Origin: Lapidilactobacillus dextrinicus DSM 20335
GTDB taxonomy: Bacteria > Bacillota > Bacilli > Lactobacillales > Lactobacillaceae
Reading direction: 5' to 3'
Length of the DNA: 64,000 bases
Assembly: GCF_001436095.1 (NCBI RefSeq)
Contig: NZ_AYYK01000004.1
Span: forward strand, 62,001-126,000
Part shown: positions 35,168 to 43,103 of the stretch, in pieces
How positions within the stretch are numbered: position 1 is the first letter of the stretch
Layout: each line of letters starts with the position of its first letter
The notes under the pieces: model-generated
Told to the model about the DNA's origin: nothing
The model's input: only the letters and a program-made list of their open reading frames with translations
Databases searched by the model: none
Made by a program: the position numbers and the translations under genes

Positions 35168-35959
35168 ATGACAAAGTTATCTTCGATATTAAGTATGGTG
35201 AAAACAGAACTTGAAATGGAGGCTAAGACACGATATAAGTATTTAGCTTCGACATTAAGTGATTTTGTAATATTCACTCTTGCATATATTGCTGTTTTAT
35301 TCTTTGCCGATGTTACGGTAATTAATCAAAGTTATCACACTAATGACGGCACTATCCTTATATTAATAGGGTATATGTTCTGGAATGTTGGCGTAGTGGC
35401 GATGGATATTTCTACACAAACAATTGAGAGTGATTCTCGAGCAGGTATTTTAGAGACTGAAATACAATCGAGATTTCCGCTTTGGGTTCTTATTATGGTT
35501 AGAAGTTGGGTTACTAACCTAATTACTTTTGGATATTTGTTAATTATTAGTTTGATTACTGCTATTGTTATTGGTCAATCAGTATTATCGCTTCTAAATG
35601 CAATACTATTGGTTATGCTACTATCATCTGTTTCAAATTTAGGAATGTTTGGCATCGGGTTAATTTTTGGCGCAGGCTCATTAATTTTTAAAAGTATTGG
35701 GCAATGGGCGACTCTACTTCAGGGCATAATTTTAATATTTGCAAATGTGGCCATTCCTTATACAACCTGGATTCAAGCTATCTTGCCATTTGGATTAGGA
35801 ATTGAGATTGCTCGTTCGTTATATTTGCAACGTGATGTTGAATGGATTACCGTACTGGTCTATATCGTAATCAATGTGATTCTTTTGTGTATCGGTTTGT
35901 TAATTTTTAATATCGCACTGCAACATGAAAGGAAGTATGGCTCTTTTGAGCGATTTTAA
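35168..35959 (+). CDS. ABC-2 type transporter permease
   Basis: The 263-residue protein has six hydrophobic segments (about 29-50, 62-80, 108-130, 138-168, 175-198 and 232-252) and the ABC-2 pattern of an amphipathic N-terminus and a conserved middle, GILETEIQSRFPLWVLI. The ATG is adjacent to the stop of the ATPase gene, so translation is coupled. It pairs with that ATPase as a two-gene exporter. AT-rich codon use matches the rest of the island. Confidence 0.88.
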   Translation: MTKLSSILSMVKTELEMEAKTRYKYLASTLSDFVIFTLAYIAVLFFADVTVINQSYHTNDGTILILIGYMFWNVGVVAMDISTQTIESDSRAGILETEIQSRFPLWVLIMVRSWVTNLITFGYLLIISLITAIVIGQSVLSLLNAILLVMLLSSVSNLGMFGIGLIFGAGSLIFKSIGQWATLLQGIILIFANVAIPYTTWIQAILPFGLGIEIARSLYLQRDVEWITVLVYIVINVILLCIGLLIFNIALQHERKYGSFERF

Positions 35960-36138
35960 TATAGTTGTTTTTAAACGCGAAATAACAATAACAAGAAATA
36001 GAAAGTGAGAGTCTAAGTTTCTCATTAGTTGTTTACCATATAGATTCTGACGATGTTGTAGCAATTATTTTCTTAAGAAGAATTAGTTGGTTAAATGGCT
36101 AATCATCAAGAATGTTTAAAGTGAAGGTGTGATGGACT

Positions 36139-37008
36139 GTGGAAATTGTAAAAACAACCAAGCTTAGTCAACAACAAATTGACGATGTTCAACAGCTATT
36201 AAAGACGGTTCATCATGCTGATCAGACATATCGTTCACCATATCTAAGTAACCAATATAATTATCTTTCAGAGATGCCCGCATTTGTTTTGTTGTATGCA
36301 AATCATGTGTTGTCGGGATTTTCGATGCTATATGCAGACGGTGAATTGGATGAGATTGTCGAACTTTATCTCAATGTTTTACCTCAGTCACGAAGGAATG
36401 GCTATGGTACAACCCTAATGCTTGAAAGTGAAGCTATCCTCCATCAATTTGGGTACCAAAAGTTTCAATATATTACTGAAATGAATTTTCTTAAGAGCAA
36501 TCCTACTTTTCTAGAACACGTTGGTTTAACTGCGGAGACGGATCATGAATATCAAATGCGTTGGCAGCATTCTCAATATGATTTGGCGAATAGAACCGCG
36601 GTTAAATTTCAACGCTTGCAGCAAGCAGATATTGAAAATATTGGTGAATTAAATGCGCTGGCATTTGAAATGAATATTGAAGAAGCTACTCGCGCTATTA
36701 CAACCGCCTTTCATGACGACGGGACAGTATGTTTTGTTTTAAAAACGCTCAATGATGAAGATATAGGTTATTGTGCGGTCGATAATAGCACGGAATACTA
36801 TTTATATAATCTGTTTATTAAACGTGAATATCGTAATCAAGGTTATGCTACTTATTTAGTTGATTTAATTGTTCGTGAATTGAGTAAACAAATACAGAAA
36901 GACTTTGTTATAGGTGTTGATCAAACAAATATACCAGCGGTTAAGGCCTACACTAAGGCCGGCTTTAAGATTGAGACAGAAGTTGTGTATTTACAGCGGG
37001 AGTATTAA
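36139..37008 (+). CDS. Tandem GNAT acetyltransferase
   Basis: The 289-residue protein has two GNAT halves. In the first, LNVLPQSRRNGYGTTLMLESE holds the acetyl-CoA loop at about 79-99. In the second, the loop is in LFIKREYRNQGYATYLVD near 230-247. Tandem forms acetylate small amines, antibiotics or peptide alpha-amines; the substrate here is unknown. GTG 36139 has AAGGTG nine bases upstream. It could modify a toxin or drug handled by the neighbouring transporter, but that is guesswork. Confidence 0.85.
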   Translation: MEIVKTTKLSQQQIDDVQQLLKTVHHADQTYRSPYLSNQYNYLSEMPAFVLLYANHVLSGFSMLYADGELDEIVELYLNVLPQSRRNGYGTTLMLESEAILHQFGYQKFQYITEMNFLKSNPTFLEHVGLTAETDHEYQMRWQHSQYDLANRTAVKFQRLQQADIENIGELNALAFEMNIEEATRAITTAFHDDGTVCFVLKTLNDEDIGYCAVDNSTEYYLYNLFIKREYRNQGYATYLVDLIVRELSKQIQKDFVIGVDQTNIPAVKAYTKAGFKIETEVVYLQREY

Positions 37009-37011
37009 AAG

Positions 37012-37189
37012 CTGGAAGATAGATTTTTCATTAAAAAGCGCCTATCCTAATTTTATGTTTGAGGTGTTCGAAAAAATTATTGAAGAAAACATTGAAACTA
37101 TACTCACACTAAAACATCCTATGGCTTATTTATCTGGTGTACCAGAAACAAAACAAGTCATAGGATGTTATTTTTATAAAATTAAATAG
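37012..37189 (+). pseudogene. ORF remnant, unknown family
   Basis: Directly after the GNAT stop, another frame reads about 58 codons to TAG 37187-37189, including FEVFEKIIEENIETILTLK. The only internal ATG (37054) lacks a good SD. It looks like the C-terminal piece of a lost gene. I do not recognise the family. Confidence 0.3.
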
Positions 37190-37239
37190 TTTTTCTAAGT
37201 GATTCTCAATGTTTAGAGAAAATGTGACAATTAAGAGTA

Positions 37240-37425
37240 GTGTCCTGTCATGTAAGGCACGTTTATTTTTTAATATTAATCTCCTTTATGTATTGGGGAT
37301 CAGAAACTAAAGTTGTTCCATATGATGAGGCAAAATCAGCTTATTATAATCACGAAGGCTTATATGGTTGGAGCGCTTTAACAACTAGAAATATTTTGCG
37401 TTCATTATTCAGAGATAGTCAATAA
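37240..37425 (+). pseudogene. Second ORF remnant, unknown family
   Basis: An open frame of 61 codons ends in TAA 37423-37425 and contains YNHEGLYGWSALTTRNILRS, a composition that looks like real protein. It has no ribosome site before any start codon. It is probably a C-terminal fragment. The family is not recognised. Confidence 0.3.
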
Positions 37426-37537
37426 ATAGCCTAAATACAGTAGCATTACTACTATCAGAATAATTAATAAGCTGATAGTTCTATAGTAAATGGTATTTTA
37501 ACGAGATATTCTCAAACATTTAGTAATCAAAAATAAA

Positions 37538-37573
37538 ACACAAAAACCGTCCGTAAAGGGCGGTTTTTGTGTA
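37538..37573 (-). terminator. Terminator of the minus-strand gene at 37575
   Basis: ACACAAAAACCG pairs with CGGTTTTTGTGT, with an inner CC/GG around GTAAA. A T-rich tract follows on the minus strand. Confidence 0.85.
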
Positions 37574-37574
37574 G

Positions 37575-38030
37575 TTAATATTCTCCCCAATCGTCATATT
37601 CATCGTAATTACGGTCAGCATATTCATCATAACTTTCGCTAGCGTTATTATCATCATCAAATCTAGGATCTTTAATAGGTGGCGTTCTATGATCATTGTG
37701 AGTTTTTGTTTGAGGATGCTTTTTTTGATACTTCTTAATCAGGTGATTTTTAATGATAAGTGAAGAATTATTACTTAAATGACTCAATTTACTAAACAGA
37801 ACAAGATCAATGGCAACGATACACAAAATAATAAGATGGGGCTCACTCCCAATTATGATCAAGAGATTTGAGAAATAATTTGTAGACATCTTGTTTTTAG
37901 TCGCATAATATATCAGAAAAAAACCAATAATGATCGTATATAGTAGTATTTGATACTTAATATCATTAATTTCGGAAGTAGAAGGTTGATAAGGTTGTTG
38001 ATAGTTTGAATCAGACTCTTTTTTAGACAT
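37575..38030 (-). CDS. Hypothetical two-helix membrane protein with acidic tail
   Basis: This 151-residue protein has two membrane helices (about 27-44 and 63-80) and a long hydrophilic C-terminus that ends in a run rich in Asp, Glu and Tyr (DEYADRNYDEYDDWGEY). The ATG at 38028-38030 (minus strand) has AGAGG eight bases upstream. It is not recognised. It has its own terminator and lies in a block of minus-strand genes foreign to the surrounding core genome. Confidence 0.65.
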   Translation of the reverse strand: MSKKESDSNYQQPYQPSTSEINDIKYQILLYTIIIGFFLIYYATKNKMSTNYFSNLLIIIGSEPHLIILCIVAIDLVLFSKLSHLSNNSSLIIKNHLIKKYQKKHPQTKTHNDHRTPPIKDPRFDDDNNASESYDEYADRNYDEYDDWGEY

Positions 38031-38133
38031 AATATTGCCTCTTAATTATAGAAATAACGATTCAACTTAAAGGTAAACCATTATCAATCCAATCGCAACT
38101 TATAAGTGGGCAATTACCAAGTGAAGCACTAAA

Positions 38134-38164
38134 AAAACAGTGCAATAATTTATTGCACTGTTTT
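38134..38164 (-). terminator. Terminator of the minus-strand gene at 38163
   Basis: AAAACAGTGCAATAA pairs perfectly with TTATTGCACTGTTTT around one T; the inner pairs will open to form the loop. T-rich sequence follows on the minus strand. Confidence 0.85.
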
Positions 38165-38453
38165 ATTTAGTCTTAGTTAATTCACGATACTGGTTGAATT
38201 CAGTACGACTGATCAGATAAACTTGACCATCTGTTAGATTACGAATGCGATAAGATCTGCTGAAAAAATGACAAGTTAACGCGATTAGCATCAGGATGAC
38301 ACCTATGCCATATAAAGTAAGAAAAGGAATTCCCAGAAATATTAAGCAAGTTTCAACTGATGTAAAAGTTCGTTTTAAATCTGGGTAGGTACCATCATCT
38401 TGTCGAAGTTCTTCCAAGGTGATTTTTGATGGTGGTGAGGCAAAATCATTCAT
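38163..38453 (-). CDS. Small membrane protein, unknown function
   Basis: The protein has 96 residues from the ATG at 38451-38453, chosen because GGAGG lies eight bases upstream. It has a hydrophilic N-terminus, two close membrane helices (about 33-64) and a basic C-terminal tail, YRIRNLTDGQVYLISRTEFN. A broken copy of this tail lies at 31262-31405. The family is not recognised. It is followed upstream by another unknown gene in the same direction, so the two may be cotranscribed. Confidence 0.7.
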   Translation of the reverse strand: MNDFASPPSKITLEELRQDDGTYPDLKRTFTSVETCLIFLGIPFLTLYGIGVILMLIALTCHFFSRSYRIRNLTDGQVYLISRTEFNQYRELTKTK

Positions 38454-38488
38454 ATGGAGAACCTCCAATTATATTTTTTATTGCTTCA

Positions 38489-39076
38489 TTAATCCTCTGT
38501 TAAGGGATGAGATCGGGTTGACGGTGGTAGAGATGGCAACATTTTTGAGGTAAAGCGATTATCTCTTTCAATATGACGTTGTAGTTTCTTAACATCAGTT
38601 TCTTCAAAGACTTGTAGGTAAAAATCAGGAACCGTATAATTAATTTCTGCTTTCTTTAGATAGTCGATGAAACTTAATAACTTAGGGAAATCTGACCAGA
38701 GAATTTGATATGATTTATCCTCATCTTGAATGTTGAGTAAAACATAAACTTCAACCGTAGGAAAAGCTAGATAAAAAGTGGGTCTTTTAAGTACGGAAGG
38801 ATCAACATGATAGTTTTCTGATAAAGAAATGCTCAGGTGTTGGTCCGATTTATTAGAGCCAAAGACTAATTTATTGGAGAGTAATTGAAAAGTAAGATAA
38901 TTTTCTTGACCACCATAGCGTGGTGTACTGATGGCTCCGTTTTCTAAGATCAGCAACGCAGGAATATAGGCGTTATTTTCAATTGCTTTTGGTAATGTCT
39001 CAAGGTTTAGGGCGTTAGTAAAGTTTTGCCCACGTTGAGTCGTTTTTTGATTCGCTTGCTGTTTATTTTTGATCAT
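38489..39076 (-). CDS. Hypothetical protein
   Basis: This 195-residue soluble protein starts at ATG 39074-39076 with GGGTGAT upstream. Its middle is beta-rich (TPRYGGQENYLTFQLLSNK, PTFYLAFPTVEVYVLLN) and its tail is Ser/Pro-rich. I cannot assign a family. The gene precedes the small membrane protein gene by about 35 bp on the same strand, so the pair is probably one transcript. Confidence 0.65.
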   Translation of the reverse strand: MIKNKQQANQKTTQRGQNFTNALNLETLPKAIENNAYIPALLILENGAISTPRYGGQENYLTFQLLSNKLVFGSNKSDQHLSISLSENYHVDPSVLKRPTFYLAFPTVEVYVLLNIQDEDKSYQILWSDFPKLLSFIDYLKKAEINYTVPDFYLQVFEETDVKKLQRHIERDNRFTSKMLPSLPPSTRSHPLTED

Positions 39077-39221
39077 AATTCATCACCCGTCGTTCTGTAT
39101 GTTTTAATAACGCCTTCATATAGTCTTTATGTGAATAATAGTCAATCTTCTTTTAGAAATAGTTTCGTAACCTTGAATTACCTATTTAAAGGGAATTATT
39201 AGGTGTAATGTATAAAAATAT

Positions 39222-39261
39222 GTCAATTTAAAATTGACTATCAGCAACAAATAGTTATACT
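39222..39261 (+). promoter_or_regulatory. Promoter with overlapping inverted repeat
   Basis: TTGACT (39234-39239), 16-nt spacer and TATACT (39256-39261) lie 62 nt before the peptide gene. GTCAATTT/AAATTGAC (39222-39238) is an inverted repeat with one central base that covers the -35, a plausible repressor site. Confidence 0.55.
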
Positions 39262-39323
39262 ATGCATAATATAGAACGATTTTAATAATGATTTTTTATG
39301 CCTGCCTATTCTGGAGGATAACA

Positions 39324-39497
39324 ATGAAAAAAAGAAAAAAATTGGTGTTGATCTTATTAATCATCATCGTTGCTAGCTTCGCTGTAATTATGGGTTATCA
39401 ATCTTATCAAGATAGTCACGTCCACACGGTTATCTTAAACAATAAAGGCCAAAAAATTGCGCCAGTTAAAAACAATCATCATAAGTTAGGACATTAG
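39324..39497 (+). CDS. Small membrane-anchored peptide
   Basis: This 57-residue peptide has a basic start (MKKRKKL), one membrane helix at about 7-27 and a short His-rich external tail. ATG 39324 follows GGAGGA at 39313-39318 with ideal spacing. It lies downstream of a strong promoter. It is not recognised. The helix could also be an uncleaved signal peptide. Confidence 0.6.
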   Translation: MKKRKKLVLILLIIIVASFAVIMGYQSYQDSHVHTVILNNKGQKIAPVKNNHHKLGH

Positions 39498-39548
39498 GTA
39501 AGTCTAATTGAGTTAATGATAAAATCTTGTTGAGAAGGGGATTTAATA

Positions 39549-39797
39549 ATGACGACGTTGTTAATTTTATTTTCAATTATTCTTTATTTTGTTAGTAAGC
39601 ATAGCCAGAGCAAAACCGCAATTTTTCTAAAAAAATATCGATCAATTATCATTACCACGTTTGGCGTCTTAATATTGTTCATATTCAATAATGGTGAAAT
39701 TCTAACGGATGATCTCTTACTAGCACTGCCTTTTATTCTTATTGGCCTTTGCTATTTTGGGCACGATTTTCTAAGTGATTATCTCAATGAACGATAA
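39549..39797 (+). CDS. Small hydrophobic protein
   Basis: This 82-residue membrane protein has about three hydrophobic segments (3-16, 31-46 and 55-72). ATG 39549 follows GAAGGGG at 39534-39540. It is probably cotranscribed with the peptide gene 51 bp upstream and is ended by a hairpin at 39823. The family is not recognised. Confidence 0.6.
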   Translation: MTTLLILFSIILYFVSKHSQSKTAIFLKKYRSIIITTFGVLILFIFNNGEILTDDLLLALPFILIGLCYFGHDFLSDYLNER

Positions 39798-39822
39798 ATT
39801 TTAATAGCTAACAGTTTTATTG

Positions 39823-39845
39823 GGCTTGTAATACAAGCCTTTTTT
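39823..39845 (+). terminator. Intrinsic terminator
   Basis: GGCTTG pairs with CAAGCC around TAATA, then six T. It ends the small membrane peptide unit. Confidence 0.8.
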
Positions 39846-39953
39846 ATATCCCGTGATTATTTTGACTATTATTTAGCTAGGTACAACCAGATTAAACAGC
39901 GCTATTCTAAAACTGAAATGGTGAATAATTTAACTTGAAAAGAAAGTGAAGAA

Positions 39954-40157
39954 ATGAAGTTATCGATTATTGTCACGGCGTTCAATGAAGAAAAATATGT
40001 TGATCGTTGTTTAAAATCGTTAGCATTTTAAGGAACACATTTTGATTATGAGGTAATTATTGTTAATGACGGTAGTACTGATCACACGCAACAGATTATT
40101 GATCGTTACATTAAGCAATCTGGCCAAACATTCAAGAGTTACGGGTGTCGATTTTAA
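39954..40157 (+). pseudogene. Glycosyltransferase family 2 fragment
   Basis: ATG 39954 begins MKLSIIVTAFNEEKYVDRCL, the classic nucleotide-sugar-binding start of GT2 enzymes. A TAA interrupts at codon 26, and the same frame goes on to VIIVNDGSTDHTQQIIDRY, the next GT2 motif. It then ends at 40155-40157 where several hundred codons should follow. It is an internally stopped and truncated remnant, so not functional. It is the last piece of the island before the core gene rbgA. Confidence 0.85.
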
Positions 40158-40283
40158 AATAAATATTTTGAATGTATCCTAACCAAGATCATATAGATGG
40201 AATTCCTGTTTAACAAGAATTAAGGTAATCAAATCTCAAAAATGTTAGAATGTAAGTTGCTAACAGTACAATATCAACATTAT

Positions 40284-40313
40284 GGTAAAAAAATGCTGTG
40301 CAAATTTTTTACC
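40284..40313. other. Hairpin in the gap before rbgA
   Basis: GGTAAAAAA pairs with TTTTTTACC, with an inner TGC/GCA around TGT. It may be a terminator of the lost glycosyltransferase gene. The rest of 40158-40344 shows nothing else. Confidence 0.4.
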
Positions 40314-40344
40314 AATAATATGTAATAATGACTTTCAAATTTGT

Positions 40345-40372
40345 TTGACAATCTGAAAGAGCGCGATACGAA
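40345..40372 (+). promoter_or_regulatory. Promoter of rbgA-rnhB
   Basis: A consensus TTGACA (40345-40350), 16-nt spacer and a weak -10, TACGAA (40367-40372), lie 42 nt before the ATG. Confidence 0.5.
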
Positions 40373-40414
40373 ATTTAGGGCTGCAAACCCTTGATATAGA
40401 AGAGGTTATAATTT

Positions 40415-41272
40415 ATGGCAACTATCCAATGGTTCCCTGGGCATATGGCCAAGGCTCGTCGGGAAATTCAAGAACAATTAAAGTTAGTTGATTTGGTCAT
40501 CGAGATTTGTGATGCGCGGATTCCTGAGAGTTCACGTAATCCGATGATGAATGAAATTGTCCAACAAAAGCCACATTTGTTGGTTCTGAATAAGACTGAT
40601 TTGGCAGATCCTAAGCAAACTAAGGCTTGGCAACAATATTATGAAGCACAAGGGCAACCGACAATTGTAACTGATGCGCAACACCAAAACCCGTTAAATC
40701 TAGTTCAACAAAAGGCGAATGAAATTTTGAAGGAAAAATTAGCATTGCGTGCTCAACGTGGGATTAAAAATATGACAATTCGAGCAATGTGTATGGGTGT
40801 GCCTAATTCAGGTAAATCAACTTTTCTTAATCGTTTAGTTGGTAAAAATGTTGCCGTTACTGGCAATCGTCCGGGCGTCACGAAGAATCAAAATTGGCTA
40901 AAGACTAAGCAAAACTTGGAAATTTTAGATACACCCGGAATTTTGTGGCCTAAGTTTGACGATCAAGAAATCGGGGTCAAACTCGCACTGACTGGTGCGA
41001 TCAAAGAAGGGCTTTATCATGAAGATGATGTCACTTTGTTTGCTTTAGATTATTTCCGCAACTACTATCCACAAGTATTGACGGAAAAGCTTGGTGTGGG
41101 TCCTAAGCAATTAGAATTATCTGACCCAGATCTGCTCTTGGCACTAACTAAGAAATTTGGCTTTAAAGATGAATATGAACGGATGGCTCAAAAAATTATT
41201 TTTGATTTGCGCAAGGGCAGTTTAGGCCGTATTACCTTAGAACAAGCGCCCGTTAGTGCGACGGAGGCTTAG
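40415..41272 (+). CDS. rbgA: Ribosome biogenesis GTPase RbgA (YlqF)
   Basis: RbgA is needed for late assembly of the 50S subunit. The 285-residue protein begins IQWFPGHMAKARREI and has circularly permuted G motifs: NKTD (about 60-63) comes before the P-loop GVPNSGKST (about 129-137) and DTPG follows. A C-terminal RNA-binding helical domain completes it. ATG 40415 has AGAGG upstream. rnhB follows three bases after the stop, as in B. subtilis. Confidence 0.97.
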   Translation: MATIQWFPGHMAKARREIQEQLKLVDLVIEICDARIPESSRNPMMNEIVQQKPHLLVLNKTDLADPKQTKAWQQYYEAQGQPTIVTDAQHQNPLNLVQQKANEILKEKLALRAQRGIKNMTIRAMCMGVPNSGKSTFLNRLVGKNVAVTGNRPGVTKNQNWLKTKQNLEILDTPGILWPKFDDQEIGVKLALTGAIKEGLYHEDDVTLFALDYFRNYYPQVLTEKLGVGPKQLELSDPDLLLALTKKFGFKDEYERMAQKIIFDLRKGSLGRITLEQAPVSATEA

Positions 41273-41275
41273 CTA

Positions 41276-42034
41276 TTGACAGCTTCAATTAAGGAAATTA
41301 AAGCCCAATTATCTGAGCAGCCCAGTCCGGAATTGTTAGCACAATTAGCAGCCGATCCGCGTAAAGGCGTCCAAACAGCTTTGCAACAATTTCAGCGGCA
41401 ACAAGAGAAGTTAGTTAAGCGCCAGCAGTCACTGCAACAACGCTTGGTTATGGAACATGAATTATGGCCGCAATATCCGTTAATTGCTGGCATTGATGAG
41501 GTTGGGCGGGGGCCTTTAGCTGGTCCGGTAATCACAGCCGCGGTAATTTTGCCTCATGACTTTGCGGTTTTAGACGTCAATGACTCTAAACAACTTTCTG
41601 CCAAAAAACGTGAAGAACTTTATTTAAAGATTTGTGGTGCTGCAATTGATATTAGTATTGGGATTGCCGATGCCCAGATGATTGATCGAGAGAACATTTA
41701 TCATGCGACTGAATTGGCAATGGGCCAAGCGGTGCAGCACTTATATTATCAACCGCAATATTTATTAGTCGATGCAATGCATGTACCGGTTGATTTACCC
41801 CAACGTAAGTTAATTAAGGGTGATGCTAAATCGGCCAGTATTGCTGCAGCTAGTATTGTCGCTAAGCAAGTCCGGGATCACTTAATGGCAATGTATGACC
41901 GTGTTTATCCAGGTTATGACTTTAAAGATAATGCCGGTTATGGCACGAAGAAACATTTAGCTGGTTTGGTTGCACTGGGGAGTACACCGATTCATCGTCA
42001 ATCCTTTAGTCCGGTTGCCAAGTATAATCGTTAA
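41276..42034 (+). CDS. rnhB: Ribonuclease HII
   Basis: RNase HII removes ribonucleotides misincorporated into DNA and RNA primers. The 252-residue protein has the motif [16 protein letters not shown] with the first acidic pair Asp-Glu near residues 69-70, [11 protein letters not shown], and later aspartates in LLVDAMHV. An N-terminal helical extension of about 60 residues is typical of Gram-positive forms. TTG 41276 is set by GGAGG at 41263-41267. It is coupled to rbgA. Confidence 0.95.
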   Translation: MTASIKEIKAQLSEQPSPELLAQLAADPRKGVQTALQQFQRQQEKLVKRQQSLQQRLVMEHELWPQYPLIAGIDEVGRGPLAGPVITAAVILPHDFAVLDVNDSKQLSAKKREELYLKICGAAIDISIGIADAQMIDRENIYHATELAMGQAVQHLYYQPQYLLVDAMHVPVDLPQRKLIKGDAKSASIAAASIVAKQVRDHLMAMYDRVYPGYDFKDNAGYGTKKHLAGLVALGSTPIHRQSFSPVAKYNR

Positions 42035-42049
42035 TTTAAAAATTCTATT

Positions 42050-42086
42050 AATCATCTACGTATTTATCAACGTAGGTGATTTTTTT
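42050..42086 (+). terminator. Terminator after rnhB that contains the dprA ribosome site
   Basis: AATCATCTACGT (42050-42061) pairs with ACGTAGGTGATT (42070-42081, one G-U), followed by a T run that ends at the dprA ATG (42087). The dprA SD, AGGTGAT at 42074-42080, is inside the 3' arm. The hairpin starts 15 nt after the rnhB stop. Confidence 0.85.
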
Positions 42087-42926
42087 ATGGAGAAAAATGA
42101 GATTTTACTAGCAGCCAAAATGAATAAAAATTGGCATTATCGCGAGCAACTAAATTTAGTCAAGTTGTTGCAGATGAAGCCAGATACAGAAATTTTTAGT
42201 CATTGGGAGACATTAAATTTATTTTTGCGTACACAATTGACTGTTTATCCAAGTTGGCTAGAACCAACTAAAACAACTGAGAACTATTTAACTATTTTTG
42301 ATTCAGATTATCCAATCGAGTTAGCTGAAATTTATCAACCACCAGTGTTGCTTTTTTACCGTGGTCGGCGGGAATTATTAGCACGTCGTAAATTAGCAAT
42401 TGTGGGTGCGCGTATGTGTACGACCTATAGTCAGCACTGTTTACGGCGCATGCTGCCAGAATTAGTAGCAGCTGGTTGGGTAACGGTTAGTGGCTTAGCT
42501 GCAGGTGTGGATACACTTGTTCATCAGGAGACTTTATCTGTTAGGGGCTCAACAATTGCGGTGATTGGTAATGGCCTTAATGTCGTTTATCCGTCAGCTA
42601 ATCAATCTTTACAAGAACAAATCAGTCGTGAAGGACTATTGTTATCAGAATATCTACCCGATTCACCACCGCAGAAGTTTCATTTTCCTCAGCGTAATCG
42701 CATTATTGCGGGGTTAACTGAAGGTACTTTGGTGACAGAAGCCAAACAACGAAGTGGTTCGTTAATTACAGCAAATTTAGCATTACAAGAAAATCGCAAT
42801 GTTTATGCTATCCCCGGTGGCTTATTTTCACCATTGTCTGTTGGCACCAATCAATTAATTCAAGCAGGAGCCATGCCGGTTTTAAAAGCTAGTGATCTAC
42901 TGGATGATTTATCGCTCAATCACTAG
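42087..42926 (+). CDS. dprA: DNA processing protein DprA
   Basis: DprA protects incoming single strands and loads RecA in natural transformation. The 279-residue protein has the Rossmann-like core with GARMCTTYS, VSGLAAGVDTLVHQ, AVIGNGLNVVYP, FPQRNRIIAGL and KQRSGSLITA, all diagnostic of DprA/Smf. ATG 42087 is the only start with an SD, AGGTGAT, which is embedded in the preceding terminator hairpin, so translation may be restrained. It sits between rnhB and topA, the conserved Firmicutes order. Confidence 0.95.
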   Translation: MEKNEILLAAKMNKNWHYREQLNLVKLLQMKPDTEIFSHWETLNLFLRTQLTVYPSWLEPTKTTENYLTIFDSDYPIELAEIYQPPVLLFYRGRRELLARRKLAIVGARMCTTYSQHCLRRMLPELVAAGWVTVSGLAAGVDTLVHQETLSVRGSTIAVIGNGLNVVYPSANQSLQEQISREGLLLSEYLPDSPPQKFHFPQRNRIIAGLTEGTLVTEAKQRSGSLITANLALQENRNVYAIPGGLFSPLSVGTNQLIQAGAMPVLKASDLLDDLSLNH

Positions 42927-42999
42927 TTGATGTGTCCTTTTTTAAACCGTTAATTTGCTAAAAAATGATCAAATTTGTTGGATTAAAAATTTCTGATAG

Positions 43000-43029
43000 T
43001 TGACAAGTAGCTAAAATCTAGCTTATGAT
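43000..43029 (+). promoter_or_regulatory. Promoter of topA
   Basis: TTGACA (43000-43005), 18-nt spacer and TATGAT (43024-43029) lie 75 nt before the ATG. Confidence 0.65.
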
Positions 43030-43103
43030 TATTTCCGATTTGATCACCGCCGTATTTTGACGGTTATTATAGTAGATAACGGATTTAGGAAAGGAGTTTT
43101 TGC

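Noticed and set aside
41970-42086. Longer dprA protein starting inside rnhB
   Set aside because: The upstream frame is open but runs through the terminator hairpin, has no SD, and the family length fits the ATG at 42087.
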